DNA of 19,042 nt. Origin: an uncultured Bacilli bacterium. Lineage in GTDB: Bacteria; Bacillota_I; Bacilli_A; RF39; UBA660. Position numbers and translations under genes: made by a program. The stretch lies in the NCBI GenBank assembly GCA_944363755.1, contig CALVVC010000007.1, forward strand, positions 1 to 19,042, in the 5' to 3' direction. The notes under the pieces are model-generated. The model made no database searches and had not been told where the DNA came from. It saw only the letters and a list, made by a program, of their open reading frames with translations. Below, one piece after another: positions 1 to 6,479 of the stretch (position 1 is its first letter; each line of letters opens with the position of its first letter).

Positions 1-483
1 ATTTATAGTTCTTTGTAAAGAAGGATATTTTACTAATAGATTAAGTTCTCTTATTTGTAAAATATCAAATAAATCATTAGTATTAGCTTTTCCATTTTCT
101 TTAAGATGTCTATGTAATATAGTAGTAGCTTTTATTATATGGTCATTACCTTCAATTCCATATTCATCATTTACTAATCTAACAAGAGCTTTAGAGCCTG
201 TAATCATTCTAGAACATTTACTCCAAGCATAAAGCAACTCTAAAGAATCATTACCTCTAATTGCTTTTTCAACTATTTTATTACGTAATTTCTTTTTAGT
301 CTTATCATCACAATCTTTTTTACATTTTAAAAAATCATCTTCTATTTTCTTCTTTATACTATCCCTCCAAATAAAGAAATCTTCTGTTGTTTTAATCTCG
401 GGGAATTCCATAAAATCTTTTTCTACTTGTTCATAAATAGGTATTAACCTTTGCTTAGTCGCCTCAGTAATATCTTTTCTCAT
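1..483 (-). CDS. Unrecognised protein, partial (C-terminus cut by left window edge)
   Basis: An open frame of 161 codons runs from an ATG at 483 to the edge of the window with no stop, so the C-terminus is missing. The start is supported by a purine-rich ribosome site (GGAAAGGG) just upstream and by a consensus promoter at 515-543. The product is highly charged, rich in Lys, Asp and Glu, with no signal peptide or membrane segment, so it is probably cytoplasmic and helical. Visible stretches include ELLYAWSKCSRMITGSKALV and TILHRHLKENGKAN. I do not recognise a family. It is transcribed away from the prsA-like gene behind it and appears to have its own promoter. Confidence 0.8.
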   Translation of the reverse strand, partial: MRKDITEATKQRLIPIYEQVEKDFMEFPEIKTTEDFFIWRDSIKKKIEDDFLKCKKDCDDKTKKKLRNKIVEKAIRGNDSLELLYAWSKCSRMITGSKALVRLVNDEYGIEGNDHIIKATTILHRHLKENGKANTNDLFDILQIRELNLLVKYPSLQRTIN

Positions 484-514
484 AATATCATCCCTTTCCT
501 TACTTGTGTCGCAT

Positions 515-543
515 ATTATACTACAAAAACTTTATTTTGTCAA
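515..543 (-). promoter_or_regulatory. Consensus sigma-A-type promoter for the gene at 1-483
   Basis: On the minus strand, TTGACA (538-543) and TATAAT (515-520) are both perfect consensus hexamers with a 17-base spacer. They sit about 30 bases upstream of the ATG at 483. The -35 element shares bases with the T-tract of the upstream prsA terminator. Confidence 0.85.
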
Positions 544-568
544 AAAAAGAGAAGTAACAGTACTTCTC
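542..568 (-). terminator. Intrinsic terminator of the prsA-like gene
   Basis: Read on the minus strand, GAGAAGTA and TACTTCTC form a perfect 8-bp stem (549-556 with 561-568) with a four-base loop, followed directly by seven T residues (542-548). It starts six bases after the prsA-like stop codon. Its T-tract runs into the -35 box of the next gene. Confidence 0.85.
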
Positions 569-574
569 ATAATA

Positions 575-1576
575 TTAACTAGTAGTTGTATTATTAACAC
601 TATCTAATAGTTGTTGCATTAACTCATCATAATCTTTCTTTAGACTATCATCATTAAACTTAATACCAGCTTCTTCTCTAATCTCAATTAGAGCATTATA
701 TCTAAGTGCAGCATCTTCATTTAATTTATTATCTGCAAGAGTCTTTCTTATCTCATCCTTAACTTTATTTAGTTTAGGTTTCTTCTTTTGATCTAATTTA
801 AGAATAATATGATATCCAAAACTAGATTTAACAGGCTCTTTTGTATATTTACCTTCTTCAAGATCAATAGATGCATTTAAGAAAGCTTCATCCATATTAT
901 CATCTTTATTAAAGTAATCAATTAAGCCTCCATCACTAGCACTACCAGTATCATCAGAATATTCTTTAGCAAGTTCTTTAAAATCAGCACCATCATCTAA
1001 CTTCTTAATTAAGTCTTCTGCTTCCTTCTTAGCTTTATCTTCTGCTTCAGTTTTTTCTTCAGTAGACATATCATCATTAGTATCAGGTTTAATTAAGATA
1101 TGTCTAACTTTAATATCACCAATAACTTCATCATCATAGTATTTTTGTATTTCATCATCAGTAATACTATTCTTTACATACTCTTCAATCGCTAAATTTC
1201 TCTTATATTCAAGTGATAACATATCTCTTAACTCATCTTCATCTTCAACACCTAAATATTGAGTAATAGCAGCCTTAAAAGCCTCCTCATCATTATTGTA
1301 TTGAGATTTCATCTGTTCAATCTGAGAATTAATTGTCTCTTCCTCAGTCTCATCAGTTTTATATTTCTCATCAAATAATTGATGATCAATCATATCAACT
1401 AAAATACTGATACCATATTTGTCTCTTAAACTTTCATATAACTTATCCGCTGTAATCTTCCCTTCATCAGTTTTAACAACTGTATTGTTATCTTTAAGTT
1501 CAGCATTATTTCCACAACCTGTAACAAAAAGACAAACTGCAAGAAGAGAAGCCATCACTTTAACTATTTTTTTCAT
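575..1576 (-). CDS. prsA: PrsA-like foldase lipoprotein (parvulin-type peptidyl-prolyl isomerase)
   Basis: This is a membrane-anchored extracellular chaperone of the PrsA family, which helps secreted proteins fold outside the cell membrane and often has prolyl cis-trans isomerase activity. The 333-residue product starts with a lipoprotein signal peptide: basic MKK, a hydrophobic stretch, and the lipobox VTGC with Cys21 as the lipidated residue. A SurA/PrsA-like N-terminal region (about 30-150) follows. A rotamase (PPIC) domain spans about 156-262, with the hallmarks KVRHILIK, FKELAKEYSDD, GGLIDYF and the closing SSFGYHIILKL. A charged C-terminal helix ends the protein. Length is slightly above that of typical PrsA. 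An AGGAGG ribosome site precedes the ATG. The family call is secure; the symbol reflects family, not proven orthology. Confidence 0.9.
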   Translation of the reverse strand: MKKIVKVMASLLAVCLFVTGCGNNAELKDNNTVVKTDEGKITADKLYESLRDKYGISILVDMIDHQLFDEKYKTDETEEETINSQIEQMKSQYNNDEEAFKAAITQYLGVEDEDELRDMLSLEYKRNLAIEEYVKNSITDDEIQKYYDDEVIGDIKVRHILIKPDTNDDMSTEEKTEAEDKAKKEAEDLIKKLDDGADFKELAKEYSDDTGSASDGGLIDYFNKDDNMDEAFLNASIDLEEGKYTKEPVKSSFGYHIILKLDQKKKPKLNKVKDEIRKTLADNKLNEDAALRYNALIEIREEAGIKFNDDSLKKDYDELMQQLLDSVNNTTTS

Positions 1577-1604
1577 TTAATTTCCTCCTATCAGTTCATT
1601 AAAT

Positions 1605-1633
1605 ATCATAGCATATGTTTTCTTAACTTACAA
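1605..1633 (-). promoter_or_regulatory. Promoter of the prsA-like gene
   Basis: On the minus strand, TTGTAA (1628-1633) and TATGAT (1605-1610) are separated by 17 bases, about 30 bases upstream of the ATG. Each hexamer matches the vegetative consensus at most positions. Confidence 0.6.
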
Positions 1634-1652
1634 ATAAATAAGGTAAATTTAT

Positions 1653-1681
1653 CACACTTTTTTATTAATTACCATAAAATA
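1653..1681 (+). promoter_or_regulatory. Possible sporulation-type (sigma E/K-like) promoter before the YjcZ-like peptides
   Basis: CATAAAATA at 1673-1681 fits the CATANNNTA pattern of the -10 element used by mother-cell sporulation sigma factors. A CACAC stretch (1653-1657) lies about 15 bases upstream, where an AC-containing -35 would be expected. No convincing TTGACA/TATAAT pair is present. In an AT-rich genome this match could be chance. Confidence 0.3.
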
Positions 1682-1714
1682 ATGTGAACACTAGAAAAAA
1701 AGGAGGATTAAGTT

Positions 1715-1795
1715 ATGGGTAATTGTAATTCAAACAGTGCTATTATTTTAGTATTATTTATCTTACTAGTTATAATTATAGGAGCCTATATCTAA
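1715..1795 (+). CDS. YjcZ-like single-helix small membrane peptide 1 (26 aa)
   Basis: This is a 26-codon gene with a strong AAGGAGGAT ribosome site six to eight bases before the ATG. The peptide begins with a short polar head, MGNCNSNS, followed by one hydrophobic helix ending GAYI. The layout, a short Gly/Cys/Asn head plus an LFILLVIIIGAYI-type tail, closely resembles the YjcZ family of tiny peptides linked to sporulation in Bacillus. The function of that family is not established and the assignment here rests on pattern alone. A second peptide of similar design follows 22 bases later. Confidence 0.65.
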   Translation: MGNCNSNSAIILVLFILLVIIIGAYI

Positions 1796-1817
1796 GATAT
1801 TATAAGGAGGTGTAAAA

Positions 1818-1943
1818 ATGTCTTGTTCTAATAATCAAACAGTAACAACAAATTGTTGTTCTAGACCAAGAAATAGTTTTGTAATCATAATTGTATTATA
1901 TATCTTACTTGCTATTATCTTAGGTTCTTGTATGACTTATTAA
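1818..1943 (+). CDS. YjcZ-like single-helix small membrane peptide 2 (41 aa)
   Basis: This is a 41-codon gene preceded by a strong AAGGAGG ribosome site. Its head is Cys-, Asn- and Thr-rich (MSCSNNQTVTTNCCSRPR), followed by one transmembrane helix (about residues 21-37, with YILLAIILGSC) and a short tail. The hydrophobic part is alignable by eye with the neighbour at 1715 (LFILLVIIIGAY against LYILLAIILGSC), so the two look like paralogues. Four cysteines in 41 residues is unusual for this genome. A clear intrinsic terminator follows three bases after the stop, so the two peptides form a small transcription unit. Function unknown. Confidence 0.65.
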   Translation: MSCSNNQTVTTNCCSRPRNSFVIIIVLYILLAIILGSCMTY

Positions 1944-1945
1944 TT

Positions 1946-1973
1946 AAGAAGCTCTTTATTAGAGTTTCTTTTT
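1946..1973 (+). terminator. Intrinsic terminator after the two small peptides
   Basis: AAGAAGCTCT (1946-1955) pairs with AGAGTTTCTT (1961-1970), a 10-bp stem with one G-U pair and a five-base loop, running into a T-tract ending at 1973. Confidence 0.75.
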
Positions 1974-2017
1974 GTATGATATAAAGATATTTGGAAATAG
2001 TAATAAAAGGTGAGTTT

Positions 2018-2533
2018 ATGACAAAAAAGAATCTTTATTATTATATTAACAACTTTATTTTGTTTTCTTTCTTTGGTTTTCTCTTTGAAAATACATTACA
2101 TTTACTAACAAAAGGAGATTTAACTAGCAATCCATTTTATGGACCTTGGATGCCTATATACGGTTTTGGTATAATTATCATGATTTTTTTAACAAGACTA
2201 GTATTTAATAGAGTAAAGTTAAATAGACCTTTAAAAATTATTATTCTTTTCTTAACTGTTACCTTAATATTAACAATATTAGAACTAATAGGAGGACACT
2301 TAACAGAGTTTATTTTCCATAAAAGTTTTTGGAATTATACTAATTTTAAATATAACTTTGGTAAATATATTACCTTAGAAGTAAGTCTAGGCTGGGGTAT
2401 CGCTTGCCTTATATTTTTATATATAATAAAGCCTTTAACAGACAAATTTATCGAAAAAATACCTAAATTTATCTCTATAATTCTTTTAATATTAATAATA
2501 ATTGACTTTATTTTTAGTTTCTTCCCAAAATAA
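2018..2533 (+). CDS. CmpB-type (PF06541-like) integral membrane protein
   Basis: The predicted 171-residue protein is almost entirely hydrophobic, with about five transmembrane helices. It belongs by pattern to the family named putative ABC-transporter type IV or CmpB. The signature is the N-terminal segment FFGFLFENTLHLL, then FYGPWMPIYGFG after the first helix (about residues 40-51), then GGHLTEFIFHKSFWNYTNFKYN between helices 3 and 4. The actual function of the family is unclear. I chose the ATG at 2018 because AAAGGTGAG lies at proper spacing before it; a TTG at 1991 in the same frame has no ribosome site. No convincing promoter was found in the short gap after the preceding terminator. 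Confidence 0.8.
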   Translation: MTKKNLYYYINNFILFSFFGFLFENTLHLLTKGDLTSNPFYGPWMPIYGFGIIIMIFLTRLVFNRVKLNRPLKIIILFLTVTLILTILELIGGHLTEFIFHKSFWNYTNFKYNFGKYITLEVSLGWGIACLIFLYIIKPLTDKFIEKIPKFISIILLILIIIDFIFSFFPK

Positions 2534-2561
2534 ACCATAATCGCAAAAATACAAAAATCAA

Positions 2562-2591
2562 AAAGTTTTACGGTCGTAGTAGCAAAACTTT
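2562..2591. repeat. Inverted repeat touching the -35 box of the ATPase gene
   Basis: AAAGTTTT (2562-2569) and AAAACTTT (2584-2591) are perfect 8-bp inverted arms around a 14-base loop. The right arm overlaps the first two bases of the TTGACA at 2590-2595. There is no T-tract, so it is a poor terminator. It could be an operator; this is inference. Confidence 0.4.
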
Positions 2592-2618
2592 GACAATTAT
2601 TAAAGAAAAGTATATAAT
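2590..2618 (+). promoter_or_regulatory. Consensus sigma-A-type promoter for the AAA_14/DUF4143 ATPase
   Basis: TTGACA (2590-2595) and TATAAT (2613-2618) are both exact with a 17-base spacer, 19 bases before the ATG at 2638. Confidence 0.85.
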
Positions 2619-2637
2619 GATATTAGAGGTGAGATTT

Positions 2638-3840
2638 ATGCTAGTAAGAAAGAAATATTTAAATCAGTTAATAGCAGGAAAAGATTTGAATTTAATAAAA
2701 GTAATTACAGGAGTAAGAAGAAGTGGAAAGAGTACTTTATTATTACAATATAAAGATTATCTAATAAATGAAAATATTAAAGAAGATGATATAATATATA
2801 TAAATTTTGAAAGCGCTGCATTTTACGATATAAAAAATTATGAAGATTTATATAAGTATATAAAAGAAAAAGTAAAAACTAAAAGCAAAAAGTACATATT
2901 GTTAGACGAAGTGCAAAATGTAGATAAATGGGAAAAAGCCGTTAATTCTTTATTAGTGGATATTAATTCCGATATTTATATAACAGGTTCAAATGCTTAT
3001 CTTTTATCAAGTGAACTTACAACCTTACTTGCAGGTAGAGTATTAACTATAAAGATATATCCATTTTCTTTTAAAGAATTTATCAAAGAATATCCATTTA
3101 AGAACAATGAAAATAAGTATGAACAATTTGATAAATATTTAAAATTTGGTGGCTTGCCAATGTTAGTTAATATGAATGATAATGAAGACTTGATGACTAA
3201 CTATTTAAATGACATAAAAGAGGTTGTTTTAAAAAAAGATGTTATTAGTAGAAATAATATAAAAGATATAGTATTCTTAGATAATTTGATAAAATATATG
3301 GCATCATGCATAGGAAACTTAACTACACCTAATTCTATTGCCAAATTTATGAAAAAAAATGGTAGTTCTATTAGTAATGAAACAGTAGATTCTTATTTAA
3401 AAATGTTAGAGAATGCTTATTTTATATATAGAGTACCTAGATATGAATTAAAAGGAAAGCAGCTATTAAAAACACAAGGAAAATATTATTTTGTTGATAA
3501 TGGTTTAAAAAATGTAATAGATGGTACTTCCTCATATGATAGTGGTAGTAGTTATGAAAACTTAGTTTATATAGAATTATTAAGAAGAGGTTATGAGGTA
3601 TATGTAGGGAAATATGATAATATTGAAATTAATTTCATTGCCATTAAATCTAATGAAAGAGTATACTATCAAGTATCAAGAAGTATTTTAGATGAAAAAG
3701 TAGAAGAAAGAGAAAAAAAGTCTTTACTTGCTATAAACGATAATTATAAAAAAATCATATTGACAATGGATAATGTAAAAAATAAACAAATAGATGGCAT
3801 AGAAGTAATAAATATTATAGACTTCTTATTAGAAGAATAA
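2638..3840 (+). CDS. AAA_14-type ATPase with C-terminal DUF4143 domain
   Basis: This 400-residue P-loop ATPase has the two-domain plan of the AAA_14/DUF4143 family, common in bacteria and of unclear physiological role. The Walker A motif is GVRRSGKST (about residues 25-33). The Walker B motif is YILLDEVQNV (acidic pair at 90-91), followed by a sensor-like ITGSNAYLLSSEL and the LAGR motif typical of the family. The C-terminal third includes YFVDNGLKN and a restriction-endonuclease-like YEVYVGKYDNIEINFI segment, as in DUF4143 proteins. The ATG at 2638 is preferred over a TTG at 2590, since AGAGGTGAG precedes it and the promoter -35 box lies at 2590. It stands alone, with its own promoter and terminator. 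Confidence 0.88.
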   Translation: MLVRKKYLNQLIAGKDLNLIKVITGVRRSGKSTLLLQYKDYLINENIKEDDIIYINFESAAFYDIKNYEDLYKYIKEKVKTKSKKYILLDEVQNVDKWEKAVNSLLVDINSDIYITGSNAYLLSSELTTLLAGRVLTIKIYPFSFKEFIKEYPFKNNENKYEQFDKYLKFGGLPMLVNMNDNEDLMTNYLNDIKEVVLKKDVISRNNIKDIVFLDNLIKYMASCIGNLTTPNSIAKFMKKNGSSISNETVDSYLKMLENAYFIYRVPRYELKGKQLLKTQGKYYFVDNGLKNVIDGTSSYDSGSSYENLVYIELLRRGYEVYVGKYDNIEINFIAIKSNERVYYQVSRSILDEKVEEREKKSLLAINDNYKKIILTMDNVKNKQIDGIEVINIIDFLLEE

Positions 3841-3842
3841 AA

Positions 3843-3869
3843 CTGAGTAAAGAATAAATCTCTACTCAG
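3843..3869. terminator. Bidirectional terminator between convergent ATPase and HIT genes
   Basis: CTGAGTA (3843-3849) and TACTCAG (3863-3869) form a 7-bp stem around a 13-base loop. T-rich sequence follows on both strands (CTTTTAATTTTT on plus; GTTTTATTC on minus). The right arm overlaps the stop codon of the HIT gene. Confidence 0.6.
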
Positions 3870-4260
3870 CTTTTAATTTTTCATAAACATCTTTTACATC
3901 ACTAACTTCATTCTTATCAAAACTACATTTAAAACTATCACTACTATATCTAGGTATTAAATGAATATGATAATGTTTGACATCTTGTCCATAATAATTA
4001 TTTTGACAAATAGTTAAACCATCAATATTAAGTTTCTCTTTTAATATAGGATAAATATGAGTCTTAATAGTATCTATCATATAAATTATTAACTCATTAG
4101 GTGTCTCAAATAAATTTTCATAATGTTCTTTAGGTATTACTAAAGTATGACCATCACTATTAGGATTAACATCTAAGAAAGCTAGAATTTTATCATCTTC
4201 ATATACTTTATAAGATGGAATATCTCCCTTAATTATTTTACAAAACAAACAATCATTCAT
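3862..4260 (-). CDS. HIT-family nucleotide-binding protein (Hint-type hydrolase)
   Basis: This 132-residue protein has the full histidine-triad layout. The N-terminal CLFCKIIKGDIPS is typical of bacterial Hit proteins. DDKILAFLDVNPNSDGHTLV and IPKEHYENL follow, and the signature HYHIHLIPRY places the triad at His96, His98 and His100. Members of this family hydrolyse or bind purine nucleoside phosphoramidates and related nucleotides in the cytoplasm; the exact substrate cannot be read from sequence. The gene overlaps the upstream membrane-protein gene by eight bases (ATGAATGA), which implies translational coupling. Confidence 0.92.
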   Translation of the reverse strand: MNDCLFCKIIKGDIPSYKVYEDDKILAFLDVNPNSDGHTLVIPKEHYENLFETPNELIIYMIDTIKTHIYPILKEKLNIDGLTICQNNYYGQDVKHYHIHLIPRYSSDSFKCSFDKNEVSDVKDVYEKLKAE

Positions 4261-4921
4261 CTTTTATCTCTCCTTTAACTATCTTTATTATACCATTATT
4301 ATCAAAACTAACACTATAATTATTTGTATTTAATCCATTACTTAAGGCGATACTATTAAAACTATTTATTAAATTATTAAGATAAACATCATCTAAACTA
4401 TCGACTTTAACATAATAACTAACAGAGTAATAAGAAGTATTATAAATATTACCTTCTAAGATATCTATCGCTTCCGCTTTACTATACTGATTTAAATCTT
4501 TAAACTCTATCTTAATATTTTGAAAGTTAGTATTTTTAAAAGTCTCTTCATATTTTTCTAAAACTAGATTAGTAGATTTTTCTATAACACTTTTACCTTT
4601 TACATAATTCTCTTTATAATTATCAGTAATCTTATTATTAATAGATTTAATAGTAAAATTCAACTCATCATAATCTTTATCATAATAAGTAATACTATAA
4701 CTATTATCATCTTTATTATATTTTAAATCTCCCCTAGATACATCTAAATCCTTATAGTTTTCTTCATAATAAGTATTAATATCTTCTAATACAGTCTTAG
4801 ACTTTAAACTAGGGACTTTCTCTTTAACGATAATAAAACCAAAGAAAACAATAATAAGTCCAAAGAGCAAGGCTTGTCCTAACATTAATTTATTCATTTT
4901 CTTATTATACATAAAAACCAC
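4253..4921 (-). CDS. Single-anchor membrane protein of unknown function
   Basis: About 222 residues. A short basic N-terminus (MYNKKMNK) leads into one hydrophobic segment (LMLGQALLFGLIIVFFGFII), then a soluble domain that should face outside. The soluble part is rich in Tyr, Asn, Lys and Asp, with alternating hydrophobic residues that suggest beta strands (SYSITYYDKDYDELNFTI; TSYYSVSYYVKVDSL). I do not recognise the family. The start is uncertain. GTG at 4921 is best placed behind the GGAG at 4930-4933; ATG at 4912 is nine bases later, and TTG at 4966 falls in a possible promoter. It forms a two-gene unit with the overlapping HIT gene. Confidence 0.75.
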   Translation of the reverse strand: MVFMYNKKMNKLMLGQALLFGLIIVFFGFIIVKEKVPSLKSKTVLEDINTYYEENYKDLDVSRGDLKYNKDDNSYSITYYDKDYDELNFTIKSINNKITDNYKENYVKGKSVIEKSTNLVLEKYEETFKNTNFQNIKIEFKDLNQYSKAEAIDILEGNIYNTSYYSVSYYVKVDSLDDVYLNNLINSFNSIALSNGLNTNNYSVSFDNNGIIKIVKGEIKDE

Positions 4922-4937
4922 TATCCATTCTCCTATT

Positions 4938-4966
4938 ATTTTACCAAAACCTTTAAATATAAGCAA
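4938..4966 (-). promoter_or_regulatory. Weak candidate promoter for the membrane protein/HIT unit
   Basis: On the minus strand, TTGCTT (4961-4966) and TAAAAT (4938-4943) are spaced by 17 bases. This would put the transcript start almost on the GGAG ribosome site, so the true promoter may lie slightly upstream. Confidence 0.3.
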
Positions 4967-5003
4967 TTATGTGTTATACTAAGCATATCTTTTAACATAA
5001 ATA

Positions 5004-5031
5004 TTGACAATTTATTAATATATTTTATCAT
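5004..5031 (+). promoter_or_regulatory. Promoter of the suf operon
   Basis: TTGACA (5004-5009, exact) and TATCAT (5026-5031) are separated by 16 bases, about 20 bases before the sufC start. No clear dyad for an iron-sulfur regulator was seen. Confidence 0.6.
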
Positions 5032-5052
5032 ACAATTAGAAAGGGTGATAAT

Positions 5053-5814
5053 ATGTTTAAAATAGATAAGTTAAATGTAGAAACTAAAGATACAAAAAGA
5101 AAAATTTTAAAAGATTTTTCTCTTACTATAAATGATGGAGAAATTCATGCTATTATGGGACCTAATGGAGTAGGTAAAAGTACTTTATCTAAAGTAATAA
5201 TGCATCATCCTGATTATGTTATTAATGCAGGTACTATTACTTATAATAAAAAAATTCTAAATGATTTATCAACTGATACTATTGCAAGACTAGGTATATA
5301 TTTACTTATGCAAGACCCATCTATTATAGATGGAGTAGGAATGAGTGAGGCCCTAAGAACTGCCTTAAAAGAAAGAGAAAAAGATTCTAATATATATACT
5401 TTTATTACTAAGATGAAACAAGAAATAGATTCCTTAAATCTACCCAAAGACGTAATGCATAGATCTATTAATAAAGGACTATCTGGTGGTGAAAGAAAGA
5501 AAAATGAAGTTTTAGGACTAAAAGTCTTAAAACCTAGTTTCATTATTTTAGATGAATTAGATAGTGGACTAGATGTAGATAGTCTAAAAGTAGTTGCAAA
5601 TAACATCAATGAATATTTAAAAGAACATCAAGATACCAGTGTCTTAATTATTACTCATTATAGTAGAATTCTAGACTTAATTAAACCAGACTTTGTTCAT
5701 GAAATGAAAGATGGTAAGATAATTAAAACAGGAGATATTACTCTTGCTAAACAAATAGAAAAAACAGGTTTTAGTGGGGTAAATGAAGTGGAGTTAAATA
5801 AAAATTATGAATAA
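5053..5814 (+). CDS. sufC: SufC, ATPase of the SUF iron-sulfur cluster scaffold
   Basis: SufC is the soluble ABC-type ATPase that joins SufB and SufD in the SufBCD scaffold complex, where ATP hydrolysis drives opening of the assembly site. The 253-residue length is normal. Walker A is GPNGVGKST (36-44), the Q-loop region contains LLMQDPSII, the signature is LSGGERKKNE (from 143), Walker B is FIILDELDSGLD (Asp167, Glu168) and the switch histidine is in ITHYSR (His202). DELDSGLDVD and GERKKNE are characteristic of SufC among ABC ATPases. It is the first gene of a five-gene operon and overlaps the SufD-like gene by eight bases. Start is ATG behind AAAGGGTGAT. Confidence 0.96.
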   Translation: MFKIDKLNVETKDTKRKILKDFSLTINDGEIHAIMGPNGVGKSTLSKVIMHHPDYVINAGTITYNKKILNDLSTDTIARLGIYLLMQDPSIIDGVGMSEALRTALKEREKDSNIYTFITKMKQEIDSLNLPKDVMHRSINKGLSGGERKKNEVLGLKVLKPSFIILDELDSGLDVDSLKVVANNINEYLKEHQDTSVLIITHYSRILDLIKPDFVHEMKDGKIIKTGDITLAKQIEKTGFSGVNEVELNKNYE

Positions 5815-6478
5815 TATATTATTAGATAGTACAGTTTGTTTTAATAAGGAAGGTACTTTTAAACTAGAACTAGATAAAGATACTACTATTAATATTGAAA
5901 GTGATAATGTAAAACTATATCTTGTAACAAAAAATAATATAAGAGTGGATTTTAATATTTTTAACTCGGCAACTATTTATAATATAACTACTGAAAATAT
6001 TACTATAAATGCTAATATATATAATAATGCTAAATTAGATTTCTATCTTATGACTATAACAGATAAAAAGATAACCAATGAAGTAAATGTTTATCATCAA
6101 AATAAAGAGACTATTAGTAATGTTATATGTCATGGTATTAGTTATCTAAAAGGGGATTTAAAACTAAGTGTTAATGGCTATATTAAAAAGGGCATGATAG
6201 ATTCTATTTGTAATCAGTCTAGTAGAATAATTAATTTAGATAAAGGTAAGAGTTTAATAAAACCAAATCTATTTATCGATGAATTTGATTCTATTGCCAA
6301 TCATTCTGCCTATACAGGACCTTTTGATGAAAAGTTATTATTCTACTTAGAAACAAAAGGAATAAGTAAGAAAGAAGCATTTAATCTTCTTTTAAATGGC
6401 TTTATGAAATTAGTAGAGTTACCTAAAGATTATGAGAGTATACTTGATAGTATTTTAAATAAAATACAAGGGAGGTGA
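5807..6478 (+). CDS. sufD: SufD-like scaffold protein, unusually short
   Basis: The predicted 223-residue protein sits in the sufD position and shows the SufB/SufD core fold by pattern. There is a long run of short beta-strand-like repeats (NITTENITINANIYNNAKLD), then the C-terminal landmarks NLFIDEFDSIANHSAYTGPFDE and LFYLETKGISKKEAFNLLL. The His in ANHSAYTG corresponds to the conserved SufD histidine region. Typical SufD proteins are about 400 residues or longer; here the N-terminal half is absent and the gene begins cleanly inside the sufC end (ATG at 5807, sufC stop at 5812-5814). This looks like a compact family version and not a broken gene, because the frame is open and the neighbours are coupled. 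SufD normally pairs with SufB. Confidence 0.8.
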   Translation: MNNILLDSTVCFNKEGTFKLELDKDTTINIESDNVKLYLVTKNNIRVDFNIFNSATIYNITTENITINANIYNNAKLDFYLMTITDKKITNEVNVYHQNKETISNVICHGISYLKGDLKLSVNGYIKKGMIDSICNQSSRIINLDKGKSLIKPNLFIDEFDSIANHSAYTGPFDEKLLFYLETKGISKKEAFNLLLNGFMKLVELPKDYESILDSILNKIQGR

Positions 6479-6479
6479 T
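6468..6479 (+). promoter_or_regulatory. Strong Shine-Dalgarno site that decides the sufS start
   Basis: AAGGGAGGTGAT is an almost complete anti-16S match. The only GTG candidate start in the right frame (6475-6477) lies inside it. It also contains the stop codon of the SufD-like gene. Initiation by this site would fall near 6481-6487, where only ATT and AAT codons are available. Confidence 0.6.

Noticed and set aside
1595..1625. LexA-like box near the prsA promoter (AACATATG on the minus strand)
   Set aside because: Only one half matches the Gram-positive LexA consensus; the other half is degenerate, and the gene is not a known SOS gene.
2335..2538. 67-codon minus-strand frame opposite the CmpB-type gene
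   Set aside because: It is fully antisense to a clear membrane-protein gene and has no family signature; it is a shadow frame.
5241..5609. 122-codon minus-strand frame inside sufC
   Set aside because: It lies opposite an unmistakable ABC ATPase; Ser/Leu-rich shadow of the coding strand.
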